Assembly: GCA_041389725.1 (NCBI GenBank)
Contig: JAWKRG010000004.1
Span: 682,001 to 746,000, forward strand
DNA: 64,000 nucleotides
Source of the DNA: Polyangiaceae bacterium
GTDB lineage: Bacteria > Myxococcota_A > Polyangia > Polyangiales > Polyangiaceae
Direction: 5' to 3'
This document shows, piece by piece, positions 51,696 to 60,138 of the stretch. Each line of letters begins with the position of its first letter. Positions within the stretch are counted from its first letter, which is position 1. Both the position numbers and the translations under genes were made by a program. The notes beneath the pieces are model-generated. The model was not told where the DNA came from, ran no database searches, and worked only from the letters and a program-made list of their open reading frames with translations.

Positions 51696-53297
51696 TCAGG
51701 TGACGGCTTTGCGCAGGCGCTCGGCGTTGGTGATCAGTTCGCGTAGGGCCGCGTCCTGGCGGCGCGCGGCGTCTTCGATGCGCTGGGATGCACCCACCGC
51801 TTGCTCGATGCTGCGCGTCTGCTGCCGGTGCGACGCGTTCAGCTGATTGACCATGTGGCTGATGCTCTCGATGGCCTGAGTGATCTGTCGCCCACCGCGC
51901 GCCTGCTCTTGGCTCGAGCGTTCCACTTGCTGGCTGATGGCGCGCATCTTTTCGCTGCTCTTCATGATCAGCTCGCTGCCTCGTGCCTGCTGCGCAGTCG
52001 CCGCGGCGATCTGCTGCACCGTCTCGGCGATGCGTCCAATGGCATCTGTGACCTGCTTGCTGCCCTTGGCCTGCTCCACCGTTGCTCGTGCGATGGCGCG
52101 CACCATGTTCGTGCTCTTCTGTGAGCTCTCCAAGATCTTCTTCAGCGCGCGCTCGGCTTCGTTCGACACTTCGACGCCGCGATCGACGTTCTGAGCGCCG
52201 CGCTCCACCGCTTGGATCGCGTTCCGGCTCTCGGCTTGGATCGTCTTGATCAGGTCTGCGATCTCTTTGGTGCTGGCACCCGCTCGCTCGGCCAGGTCCT
52301 TGATCTCGTCGGCGACGACGGCAAAGCCCTTGCCGTGCTCGCCGGCTTGGGCGGCGATGATGGCGGCATTGAGCGCCAGCAAGTTGGTCTGCTCCGCCAC
52401 CTCGTCGATCACGTTCAAGATCTGCCCGATCGCGTCGATGCGCGAACCCAGGTTGGAGATGACCGCTACGGCCTCCTGGCTGCTCTCTTTGATGCGGTAA
52501 ATCTCACCAATCGTCTTCAAGATCGACTCGGCGCCGCGTTCGGCGTCTTGAGCCACCTCTTCCGACAAGCGCGCCGTCTCGTTGGCGTTGGACTGCACTT
52601 GGTCGATGGAGACATCCATCTCGTTCATGCTCGAGCTGGTCTCTTCCGCAGTGAGAGACAGCGCGTCGACGTTCTTGGCGACCTCTTTGATGGAAAACGC
52701 CATCTCTTCGATGGACGCCACGGACTCGCGGACGCTCGAAGCGAGCTCCACGATGTTCTCCGCCACTTCGTCGTTGGTGGCGGTCATCTCCAGGATGGAC
52801 GAGCTGGACTCCTCGGCGCTAGCGGCCAGTACTTCCACGTGCTGTGCGATCTCCCGCAGGGAGTTGGTCATGGCCTTGACCGTGCGCGTCGCCTCTTCGC
52901 TGGATTCCAGCTGCGCCGCGATGCCGTCGGTCAGTCCGCGTAGGCTCTCGTTCACCGAACGGCTCGCGTCGTCGACCGCACCCGAACGCTCCTCGTCGCG
53001 CTGGGACAGCTCGTTCAACGCTGCAAGGACTTCGTCCAGCTCACCGTAGACACGCCTGAGCGCTTCACTGGCCTCCGTCGGTGCCTCGGGGCGCTTGCCC
53101 TCGAGGAGCTTGCGGATGCTGGTGATCAGCGGCTCGTAGCTCTCGCTGGTTCCGCCCCCGAAGATCACCGCTGCAATACCGGCCGCCGCCATCAGGCCAA
53201 CGGCAAGGGCATCGGCCTTCATGCCCGCGATCACGACGACTGCAAGGGCGACGATGCCCACGAGGGCGAACACTTGGCGCTGGGACAGGCGATTCAT
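51696..53297 (-). CDS. Methyl-accepting chemotaxis protein without sensor domain
   Basis: 533 residues. Two closely spaced hydrophobic segments at about 10-25 and 29-47 (ALVGIVALAVVVIAG and GLMAAAGIAAVIFG) leave virtually no periplasmic domain. There is no HAMP; a long coiled coil follows. The conserved hairpin tip reads IDEVAEQTNLLALNAAIIAA, then EHGKGFAVVADEIKDLAERA. Many Glu/Gln pairs are available for methylation. Input must come from the membrane, the cytoplasm or a partner protein. No CheA, CheW or CheR gene is in the window. It ends 9 bases after the start of the GT-C gene region on the same strand. Confidence 0.93.
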   Translation of the reverse strand: MNRLSQRQVFALVGIVALAVVVIAGMKADALAVGLMAAAGIAAVIFGGGTSESYEPLITSIRKLLEGKRPEAPTEASEALRRVYGELDEVLAALNELSQRDEERSGAVDDASRSVNESLRGLTDGIAAQLESSEEATRTVKAMTNSLREIAQHVEVLAASAEESSSSILEMTATNDEVAENIVELASSVRESVASIEEMAFSIKEVAKNVDALSLTAEETSSSMNEMDVSIDQVQSNANETARLSEEVAQDAERGAESILKTIGEIYRIKESSQEAVAVISNLGSRIDAIGQILNVIDEVAEQTNLLALNAAIIAAQAGEHGKGFAVVADEIKDLAERAGASTKEIADLIKTIQAESRNAIQAVERGAQNVDRGVEVSNEAERALKKILESSQKSTNMVRAIARATVEQAKGSKQVTDAIGRIAETVQQIAAATAQQARGSELIMKSSEKMRAISQQVERSSQEQARGGRQITQAIESISHMVNQLNASHRQQTRSIEQAVGASQRIEDAARRQDAALRELITNAERLRKAVT

Positions 53298-53391
53298 GGG
53301 CCGTGTGCTCGACCGCCACAGACCCCCGGGCGCGTGAGCCCGCCGAGGTTACTTTTCCCGTCGCCCTGGGAACAAGCCCATTGTCAGTACG

Positions 53392-54117
53392 TCAGCGGGG
53401 ATTCGGCCGCTCTGACCCCTGAGGCGCGCAGCGTTTTCGCGCGCACAGACCCGGCTTGGGCGGCCCTTTGCTGCTGGAACTGGCCGGAATTGCCGACGCG
53501 CGGCTGCCACGGGGGGTGGGCGTGCCAGGTCGGGTCGCCGCCTGATTGCCGCGGGGGTCCGAGACCGGCGTGGCCGTGGCCAAGGGCGTAGCGGCGCGGG
53601 TGGAGGCGGGCTGCCGGCCTGTGGGAAACCCGGAAGTCGACTGGGTTCCGGGCGCGCGCGGCGGCGCGTTCCGGTTGGCGGTCGGCGGCCGTGCGCCTGG
53701 AGGGCGCGTCGCAACCGGCACTCTGCTGTGCGGGGCCGTGTTCGCGTTCGGGGGTCGGGTCGCTGCGGGGGTCGTGCCGCGAGGCGGTGTGTTCGCGGCT
53801 GGTGGGCGCGCATTCGGCGGGTGGTGACCCACCGGCGCTGCGGGAGTTCGCGTCGCCGTGCCGTTCGGGGCGAGCTGAGTCACGGGCGCTGCGCCATGGC
53901 TAGGCGTGCTTCCCGCATGCGACGAAGGTGAACTGCTCGGAGCACCTTGGGATTGGCCGGGCTGGGCGTAGGGTCGTGCACCGGTACGAGCGTAGCTCGA
54001 TTGGTGTCCACCTCCGGCGTAGTAGCTGCTGGTCGAGTGGTAGTGGTCCCCGACCGAGTGCATCGTCACGGAACAGCCGCCGAGCAGGGGGAGAATCGCG
54101 AGCAGTTGGAAGCGCAT
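53392..54117 (-). CDS. Low-complexity Pro/Thr/Ala-rich putative lipoprotein
   Basis: 241 residues. The signal (RFQLLAILPLLGGC) ends in a good lipobox. His/Ser/Tyr-rich sequence (HYHSTSSYYAGGGHQSSYA) leads into about 150 residues of Pro, Thr, Ala, Arg and Asn without repeats of fixed length. The end carries two Cys (LCARKRCAPQG). The composition suggests an extended, surface-exposed or cell-wall-spanning stalk. Coding status is supported by signal and lipobox, but with so much low complexity the C-terminal frame is less certain. Confidence 0.6.
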   Translation of the reverse strand: MRFQLLAILPLLGGCSVTMHSVGDHYHSTSSYYAGGGHQSSYARTGARPYAQPGQSQGAPSSSPSSHAGSTPSHGAAPVTQLAPNGTATRTPAAPVGHHPPNARPPAANTPPRGTTPAATRPPNANTAPHSRVPVATRPPGARPPTANRNAPPRAPGTQSTSGFPTGRQPASTRAATPLATATPVSDPRGNQAATRPGTPTPRGSRASAIPASSSSKGPPKPGLCARKRCAPQGSERPNPR

Positions 54118-54216
54118 TTCCTTCCATTATCCGGGCCAGCCGCTGCTTTCCTTCCCCCCGGTCACCCAAGTGCCCGATTTTGCAGGGCTCAGCACTCGGG
54201 GATTCTGCCAGCCCGC

Positions 54217-55875
54217 TCAGGTTCCGGTCACCGAGGGAGGCGCTTCCGTCAGCAGCGTGGGCCCGTTCACCGGCAGAAGGATGTGAAACGCCGCGCCGCC
54301 CTGGGAAGGGGTGTCGTGGCGGATCTCCCCTCCGTGCTCGAACACGATGCGCTGCACGATGGCCAAGCCCAGGCCGGTGCCTTGAGGCTTGTTGGTAGCG
54401 TAGGGCTCGAACAGCTTGTCGCGCATCTCCGCGGAGACGCCGGGGCCGTTGTCGCGCACGGAAAGCTCGACCTGTTGCTTCTCTCGTGGTGAGAGACTCA
54501 CCCATACACGCGGCTCCGCACTTTCGCGCGCTGCGTCCAGGGCGTTTTGGATCAAGTTGGTCAGCACCTGGATCATCTGATCGTTGTCAGCGTTGATTTG
54601 CGGGACCGGCTGCAGCTTCAGCTCGATCGGAACGGCTTCGGAGTCGTGAAGCCCGACCACGCGTTTCACTGCCGCCCCGATGTCCATCGGTGCGGGGTTA
54701 GGCGGGGGCAGGCGCGCAAAACGGGTGAACTCACTGACGATGTTGGTGATGCGCGTGACCTCGTCGAGCACCGTGCGCGTGGCTTCGTCGAAGTACTCGT
54801 CGAAGGCCGGATCGTTGCGCGCCCGTAGCCGCCGCAGGGTTTCCACAGCTGCGCGAATGGGAGCGAGGGGGTTCTTGATCTCGTGGGCCACTCGCCGCGC
54901 GATCTCGCGCCGTGCCGCGATGCGCTCGGTGGCCGCCAAGCGCTTGCGCATCGCCGCCAGGTCCTCGATGGCTTGGTTGAAAGCGTTGGCCAACTCGCGG
55001 AGCTCGCGGCCCCCCGAGGCGCGCACGGGCTTGGGGTCTTGTCGCGAGATGCCGCGGGCCTGCTTCGCCAAGGAGACGATTGGCCGCGCCAAGCCGCGAG
55101 AGAGAAGAAACGAAAGCGCGAGGGCGACGATGAGTGTGCCTGCGCCCAGTGCGGCGATGGTGGTATCCAGGCGCTGCAATGCACTGGTGAGGGGCACTCG
55201 TGATCGTGCTGCGTGCAGCGTCACACCCAGTTCGCCAAGGGGCATGGCGAACACCATCTCGTCCGAAGTCGTCGCAGGCGGAGTCAACGTCAAAGACAGA
55301 TCATGGGCTTCGGCGACCGACGACAGCGTGGTGTCGACACGGCGTGCCGCGTAGAGGCCGACCCACAGGTTCTGTCGGCTCTTGTCGCGACGGAGGCACC
55401 ACGTCTCCACGGCCATGGGCGCGCTGGTGCGCAACCTCGCGAGGCGTCCTTCGCCGTCCATCATCTTGGCTCGGTTGCGATCGCGCGTGCCCGTCAGTCC
55501 TTCGTCGTGTCCTGCACCGAGGATCTCGCCGCCGCTGGTGATCAGCAGCAGCTCGTCCAGTCGCAGGGCCTTCTGCAGCTCTGGCACGCGCAAACTGAGG
55601 GACAATCGCCGGGAATCGAGGTCTCCGGACTTCAACCCGACCAACGCGCTGTCCACGACCGGATCGTGGGCACAGAGCGGGCCGATTAGATCCGGCAGCT
55701 CGCGCGTTTGCGACTGAATGGCGGTCTGCGCGCGCTGAAACGCCGCGATGCCCTGCTCCCGAAAGCGTTCGTCCTCCGCGCGCCGCCAGGCTTCGCGCAC
55801 GCCGAACCCCAAGAGTGCGGTCGTTGCGATCGTCAAGATCGCAATCGCGAGCGCAATGCGTTGGGTGAGCGTCAC
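54217..55875 (-). CDS. NtrY-like sensor histidine kinase
   Basis: 552 residues from the GTG at 55875, directly before the first membrane segment (QRIALAIAILTIATTALLGF). A periplasmic sensor of about 220 residues is bounded by a second segment (TIAALGAGTLIVALALSFLL). HAMP and a PAS-less helical linker follow. The H-box reads RRVAHEIKNPLAPI (His331), then NLIQNALDAA (N-box), DNGPGVS (G1), and GTGLGLAIVQRIV (G2). All phosphotransfer motifs are intact. It resembles the NtrY/AtoS group that pairs with NtrC-type regulators, but no response regulator is in the window. Confidence 0.92.
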   Translation of the reverse strand: MTLTQRIALAIAILTIATTALLGFGVREAWRRAEDERFREQGIAAFQRAQTAIQSQTRELPDLIGPLCAHDPVVDSALVGLKSGDLDSRRLSLSLRVPELQKALRLDELLLITSGGEILGAGHDEGLTGTRDRNRAKMMDGEGRLARLRTSAPMAVETWCLRRDKSRQNLWVGLYAARRVDTTLSSVAEAHDLSLTLTPPATTSDEMVFAMPLGELGVTLHAARSRVPLTSALQRLDTTIAALGAGTLIVALALSFLLSRGLARPIVSLAKQARGISRQDPKPVRASGGRELRELANAFNQAIEDLAAMRKRLAATERIAARREIARRVAHEIKNPLAPIRAAVETLRRLRARNDPAFDEYFDEATRTVLDEVTRITNIVSEFTRFARLPPPNPAPMDIGAAVKRVVGLHDSEAVPIELKLQPVPQINADNDQMIQVLTNLIQNALDAARESAEPRVWVSLSPREKQQVELSVRDNGPGVSAEMRDKLFEPYATNKPQGTGLGLAIVQRIVFEHGGEIRHDTPSQGGAAFHILLPVNGPTLLTEAPPSVTGT

Positions 55876-56023
55876 GGCGCCATCGTAGACCAAATGTTCT
55901 GACGCGCCTGCGCGAACTGAACACTGCACAGCTGGCACGCATTGTCCTGGATCGGCTGTGGGCTTGCGTATCTGCCCTCACACTGCAAGGCTGGGCGCCC
56001 CAAAGCGCGGAAAGCACTTGTTG

Positions 56024-58582
56024 ATGCCAAGGACCGTCTTGAAAGTCGTGAGCGATGGGAAGTACGCGCTCTTGCTGAGCGTTGCACTCATGCAGGCAGC
56101 CTGCGCGCCGCGCGATGGCGCGCCCGCGGATGACGGGCGCCCAAAGCCGGCAACTGCGGCGGCGACTAAGGATCGCGCGCTCGGGCCGGGTCTCGAGGCC
56201 GAACGCGTCGCGAAGGTACCCGCAGGCACTTTCGGTCCCTATCTTGCGCGCCGCGACGACGCGCGTCTCTTGGTCTGGGCGGCGCTGGCTGGGGCCAAGC
56301 GTAGTTGGAAGAGCGTGGTCTTGGACGCCGCAGGCAAACCCGCAGCGCCAGCGCAAACCCTGGGCGATGCGCCAGAACGGGTCGGCCTCGTCACCGTGGA
56401 GGCTGCGGGCAAAGGCTACGCGCTGCTGTATTCCACGGACGCGCAGCCGACCAAACTGGAAGCGCTGTTTCTCGACGAGTCAGGGCGACGCATCTCGGGG
56501 CCTGAGCTGGTCGCGCAGCAACCGGGCGACGTGCTTTGGGTGGATTGGGTGGACAGCGGCGATAGGCCCCTTGCGCTTTGGGCATTGCGTAGCGAAAGCG
56601 CGAAGGCGGATCGCGCCGACATCTTCGTTTGGGCGCAGGGCGCTGCGAAGCCGACTCGCATCGTGACCGACGTGCGCGCTTGGCAAGCCGTTCCCTTCGC
56701 GGATGGTGCTGCGTTGGCGGTCGTGCGCGCGGCAGCGACGGCGCTCGGGCCCGTGGACTTGTTGAGGTTGGACGCGAGCGGCAAGGTGACCGCAACGACC
56801 CCGATGACGACTGCTGCGAGCGCCGAACCCGACGTCGACATGGTGCGAGTCGGCCAGAGTCTGGTGCTCGCCTGGACCGAACACGGTGCGGCGGACGGCC
56901 GCGTGATGACGTGCGCCGTTTCCAGCTCCGGCAAGGTGTCCGCGCCGCCCCAAGCGCTCTCCGCGCCTCGCGGCGATCAGAGCCTGATCCGCCTGGTGCA
57001 ACCCCAGAGTGGAAACGCCTTCATCGTCTGGGAAGACGCCGTCGATCAACGCCCCGACGCGCGCCGCCTTCGCGTCGCACGGCTCGGGGAGAATGCCCGC
57101 ACCGGCTCCGAACGCGCATTGCTGGAGTTTGCCAGCGTCGAGGGCGGCGTGCCCGAACTGGCCGCCACGGCGCAGGGACTCAGCGCCCTCACCTTGGCGC
57201 GCCCCTGCAAGCGCGGACAAGCCTGTGACGACGCGCCCGTCGCGACCTTGGTCGAGCTGGATCGCACACTGACGCCAACCTTGGCAACGCCGCTCACCCT
57301 CGCTCCCCTCGGCGGCAAGGCCGCACCCCTGGCGTGGGGTCTGACCTGCGGTCCGTCGCGCTGCCTCGTGCTCGCCGCCACGGACGGCGCGCCGGCGGAA
57401 GTGTACGCGGTGCGCCCTGACGCAGCGGCGGCCACGTGGCAGCCCGCGGCTCAGCGTGAGCAGCCGAGTGAGCCGCCGGCACTCGAAGCCCTATCCACCT
57501 TGGCACGCGCCGACGCACCGATCACGACCCTCGATGCCACCGCGCAAGGCGAACACCCCGTGGTCGCGTGGTTGACGTTCTTCGATCCCACGACGCCGTG
57601 GCAACGACTCGGCAAGCCCGCGGCGGATGGTCGTTTCGATCCCGCCCGTGCCACCGTGGCTACGACGCGATTGGGCTCCGGCAGCAGTGAAGTCATTTCT
57701 TTTCGTGCGCGATCCTCGGTGGGCCTGTCGCTCGCTTCGGACGGTGGCGCCTTCGGCGAGGCGCTGTTGGTCTGGGGCGCGCTGGACGCCAAGATCCCGC
57801 AAGTGTTCACCACCGTCGTCGATGCGTCCGGGAAGAAGCTGCGCCAACGCATGCTGACGCGCTCCAAGGGCGAGAAGCTCGACGCAGTCACTGCGCGCGT
57901 CGCCGACGGTTGGGTCGTTGCCTGGATCGATGAACGCGGTGGTGCGCCGGAAATCTACAGCGCCAAGGTCAATCGCTTTCTCCAGCGCGTCGGGCCTGAG
58001 CACAAAGTCGGGGGCAGCGCACCTTCGAGTCTCGCTCTTCACGCGCTGGGCAAGGACGGGGTGCTGGCCTGGGTAGAAGGCAGTGGACAGCAAGGCCGCG
58101 TGCATTTGCAGCGCTTGGCGGCGCAGGACGGCGCGCCCCAGGGCAGCGCCGCCACCCTGGGCAACGACGGCGCGACGGCGCGCGCACCGACCTTCGCCAC
58201 TTCCACCAAGGGCACCGTGCTCGGTTTTCTGGAGGCTGCAGACACGGGCTCGGTCGCGCGCCTGCAGCTACTCGACGACCAAGGCGCCGCGTCGGGCCCT
58301 GCGCGCGGCTGGCGCATCGACGCCGAGGCCGTCAGCTTGGCGCTGCATTGCGCCGCGGATGAGTGTCGGCTCGTGGCCGTCACCGCTGAAGGCGGCCGCG
58401 GCGGAGTCCACGTTGGGCGTTGGCCGCTGGCGGGCACACCGCGCGAGGCAAAGCGCATCGCGGCGCAGTCGGGCGCGGCGGTGACGTCTTCGCGACTCGT
58501 CTTGATCGACGCGGATCTGTTGCTCGCCGACCAGAGTCTCGGACGCGGCCTGATCCGTCACGCGCGCATCAAGTGGCAGTGA
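56024..58582 (+). CDS. Large putative lipoprotein, beta-propeller-like repeats
   Basis: 852 residues from the ATG at 56024, directly before the signal (VLKVVSDGKYALLLSVALMQAAC). The mature protein has no catalytic motif. It shows many short repeats with the shape of propeller blades: hydrophobic strands followed by Trp-containing strands (RLLVWAALAGAKRSW, LVLAWTEHGAADGRV, AFIVWEDAVDQRPDAR, GWVVAWIDERGGAPEIYS, GVLAWVEGSGQQGRV). About ten blades can be guessed, enough for one or two propellers. A surface binding role is likely but unproven. It converges on the VWA gene with a 4-base gap. Confidence 0.78.
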   Translation: MPRTVLKVVSDGKYALLLSVALMQAACAPRDGAPADDGRPKPATAAATKDRALGPGLEAERVAKVPAGTFGPYLARRDDARLLVWAALAGAKRSWKSVVLDAAGKPAAPAQTLGDAPERVGLVTVEAAGKGYALLYSTDAQPTKLEALFLDESGRRISGPELVAQQPGDVLWVDWVDSGDRPLALWALRSESAKADRADIFVWAQGAAKPTRIVTDVRAWQAVPFADGAALAVVRAAATALGPVDLLRLDASGKVTATTPMTTAASAEPDVDMVRVGQSLVLAWTEHGAADGRVMTCAVSSSGKVSAPPQALSAPRGDQSLIRLVQPQSGNAFIVWEDAVDQRPDARRLRVARLGENARTGSERALLEFASVEGGVPELAATAQGLSALTLARPCKRGQACDDAPVATLVELDRTLTPTLATPLTLAPLGGKAAPLAWGLTCGPSRCLVLAATDGAPAEVYAVRPDAAAATWQPAAQREQPSEPPALEALSTLARADAPITTLDATAQGEHPVVAWLTFFDPTTPWQRLGKPAADGRFDPARATVATTRLGSGSSEVISFRARSSVGLSLASDGGAFGEALLVWGALDAKIPQVFTTVVDASGKKLRQRMLTRSKGEKLDAVTARVADGWVVAWIDERGGAPEIYSAKVNRFLQRVGPEHKVGGSAPSSLALHALGKDGVLAWVEGSGQQGRVHLQRLAAQDGAPQGSAATLGNDGATARAPTFATSTKGTVLGFLEAADTGSVARLQLLDDQGAASGPARGWRIDAEAVSLALHCAADECRLVAVTAEGGRGGVHVGRWPLAGTPREAKRIAAQSGAAVTSSRLVLIDADLLLADQSLGRGLIRHARIKWQ

Positions 58583-58586
58583 GCTC

Positions 58587-59789
58587 TCACTGAACCGGTG
58601 GCGTGTAGACACCGCACGGGAAGTCGATGGCGACCTTGTGGTCCCCGCTCTTGATCGCCTGACAGGCCGCGCCCACGAACTCCACTTCGCTCGGCGGGTT
58701 CAGCTTCCAGCCGTCGGGGTCGTTGTAGGTCAGCGCCTTGCCATCGAGCTGCACGCTGCCCTGTCCCGCTTCACTTGCCTCCACCTTGCCGTCCAGCTTG
58801 AAGACGCAAGAGCGCACCCCATAGATGATCTCGTTGAAGGCCTTCACCAGGGCCGGCTGATCGTTCGCTTGGTAGTAGGTGGCGTTCTGGGATCCACCCA
58901 CGGCTAGGCCTTTGCCGGCGTTGGCCATGTCTTGCAGGTGGTTCAGGCTCACGCCGCTACCCACGCTGATGACGTAGGTCTCGATCCCCTGCTTGTAGGC
59001 GTTTTGAGCGGCGGCAATGCTCTCGGGCTGCCCGTTTTGCGGATTCGGCTGCGCGCAAGTGTCGGGCTCTCCGTCCGTGGCCAGCACGATCACCTTGGGG
59101 CCCGGTTCACTGAAGGGCACTAGCTTCTTCACCACTTCGTCGATGCTCTCGCCGGTCGGCGTTTCGTCTTCGGGCTGAGCCTGGTCGTAGACCGCTTTGA
59201 TGGCCGCGTAGTTGCCGAGGGAGATGTTGACCTCGGTGAGCACCGGGCAGGCGCCCCCCGCGTTGCCATCGTGACTCGTGTAGAGCGCCAGGCCGAAGCG
59301 CACCTCGTTCTCGAGCGTCTTGACGATGCCCGTGCTAGCGTTCATCAGCGCGTCGCGCACCGTGTTCCAGCGATTGTTCCCGCCGAAGTTTTCGGTCATG
59401 CTGCCGGATTGATCGATGAGCAGCACCACCGTGGGCGTCGTCTTTTCGAAGGTGACGTCCGCCTTGATGCAGCCGTCCGCGTTGCCGCCATCGTTGTTCA
59501 CGCTGATGCCCGACACGCAGCGGCCTGTCGAGTCACAGAACTTGCCGCCCTTGCATTGTCCGCCGCCCGCGGTGCAGTCCGCGGTGCAGGTCTTGTCGTT
59601 CGAGCAGTAGAGGCCCGAGCCGCACTCCTGGGTCTGCTGGCAAGTGTTGCCGCACACGCCCTTCAGTTCGCCCTCGCAAGGCGTGACCAGGTTGTCCTCT
59701 TCGGAGCCGCCGCAGCTTGCAGCCCAAGCCAGTGCCGTCACCACCGCCGAGGCTCGCAGTAGCCGTCCCCAAATCCGTGTTGCTCGCAT
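58587..59789 (-). CDS. VWA-domain putative lipoprotein with N-terminal Cys-rich module
   Basis: 400 residues. The signal (LRASAVVTALAWAASC) is followed by a Cys-rich stretch (CEGELKGVCGNTCQQTQEC, CTADCTAGGGQC). The VWA domain starts at TPTVVLLIDQSGSM (MIDAS DxSxS), with DETPTGESIDEVVKKL and KVIVLATDGEPDTC later. The C-terminal part has an IDFPCG-type end. The domain organisation resembles the tandem pair at 33780-36031 but with an added Cys-rich module and no GWYYDDP motif. Protein-protein binding through the metal site is expected. Confidence 0.9.
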   Translation of the reverse strand: MRATRIWGRLLRASAVVTALAWAASCGGSEEDNLVTPCEGELKGVCGNTCQQTQECGSGLYCSNDKTCTADCTAGGGQCKGGKFCDSTGRCVSGISVNNDGGNADGCIKADVTFEKTTPTVVLLIDQSGSMTENFGGNNRWNTVRDALMNASTGIVKTLENEVRFGLALYTSHDGNAGGACPVLTEVNISLGNYAAIKAVYDQAQPEDETPTGESIDEVVKKLVPFSEPGPKVIVLATDGEPDTCAQPNPQNGQPESIAAAQNAYKQGIETYVISVGSGVSLNHLQDMANAGKGLAVGGSQNATYYQANDQPALVKAFNEIIYGVRSCVFKLDGKVEASEAGQGSVQLDGKALTYNDPDGWKLNPPSEVEFVGAACQAIKSGDHKVAIDFPCGVYTPPVQ

Positions 59790-60138
59790 GACCTTGCCTC
59801 CCGCGCTCGGCGCCCAGCGCCAAACCGCAGGAAAAATTTAGCACGCAGGGCGAAACCAACCCGGTTCGACGGCACTCGCGTCCTCGAGCGCAGAGCGGGA
59901 TGAGCGCACCCCGGCGCCCCGGAACCAGACCCCAAACCCCTGGGTATCGGGCGCTTGCCGGCGCAAGTATCAGATATGTAAAAGCTATTTGTAGGTGCCG
60001 CAGTAATCAAAGGTGCGCGACGCACCTACATGTGCTACATGGCGCGCGCTCGCACCGCAAGGCCGCCTTCCCGGTGGGACTCGATCGCCCGCTGTCAGTC
60101 CGAAGGCGCGACCTCAGTGAGTGGAGACAGGCAGCAGC
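59790..60138. other. Gene-free leader region upstream of the phospholipase D-like gene
   Basis: No gene is visible in these 349 bases. The region holds an A/T-rich patch (about 59969-59990, including TATGTAAAAG) that stands out from its surroundings and could contain a -10 element. The hairpin set at 59990-60030 follows. Between 60031 and 60138 I see only a weak GGAG at 60123-60126 before the GTG at 60139. Confidence 0.45.
59990..60030 (+). promoter_or_regulatory. Mutually exclusive hairpins in leader, possible RNA switch or attenuator
   Basis: TGTAGGTGC (59990-59998) pairs perfectly with GCACCTACA (60022-60030), a 9-bp stem. AGGTGCG (60011-60017) pairs perfectly with CGCACCT (60021-60027) around a 3-nt loop. 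The two pairings share the 3' arm, so only one can form at a time. The element is about 110 bases ahead of the phospholipase D-like gene. Alternative pairing could control read-through or translation; this is an inference from structure alone. Confidence 0.4.

Noticed and set aside
55301..56356. 351-codon minus-strand frame across the histidine kinase start
   Set aside because: Arg-rich shadow in another frame of the kinase gene and of the divergent lipoprotein. No domain signal.
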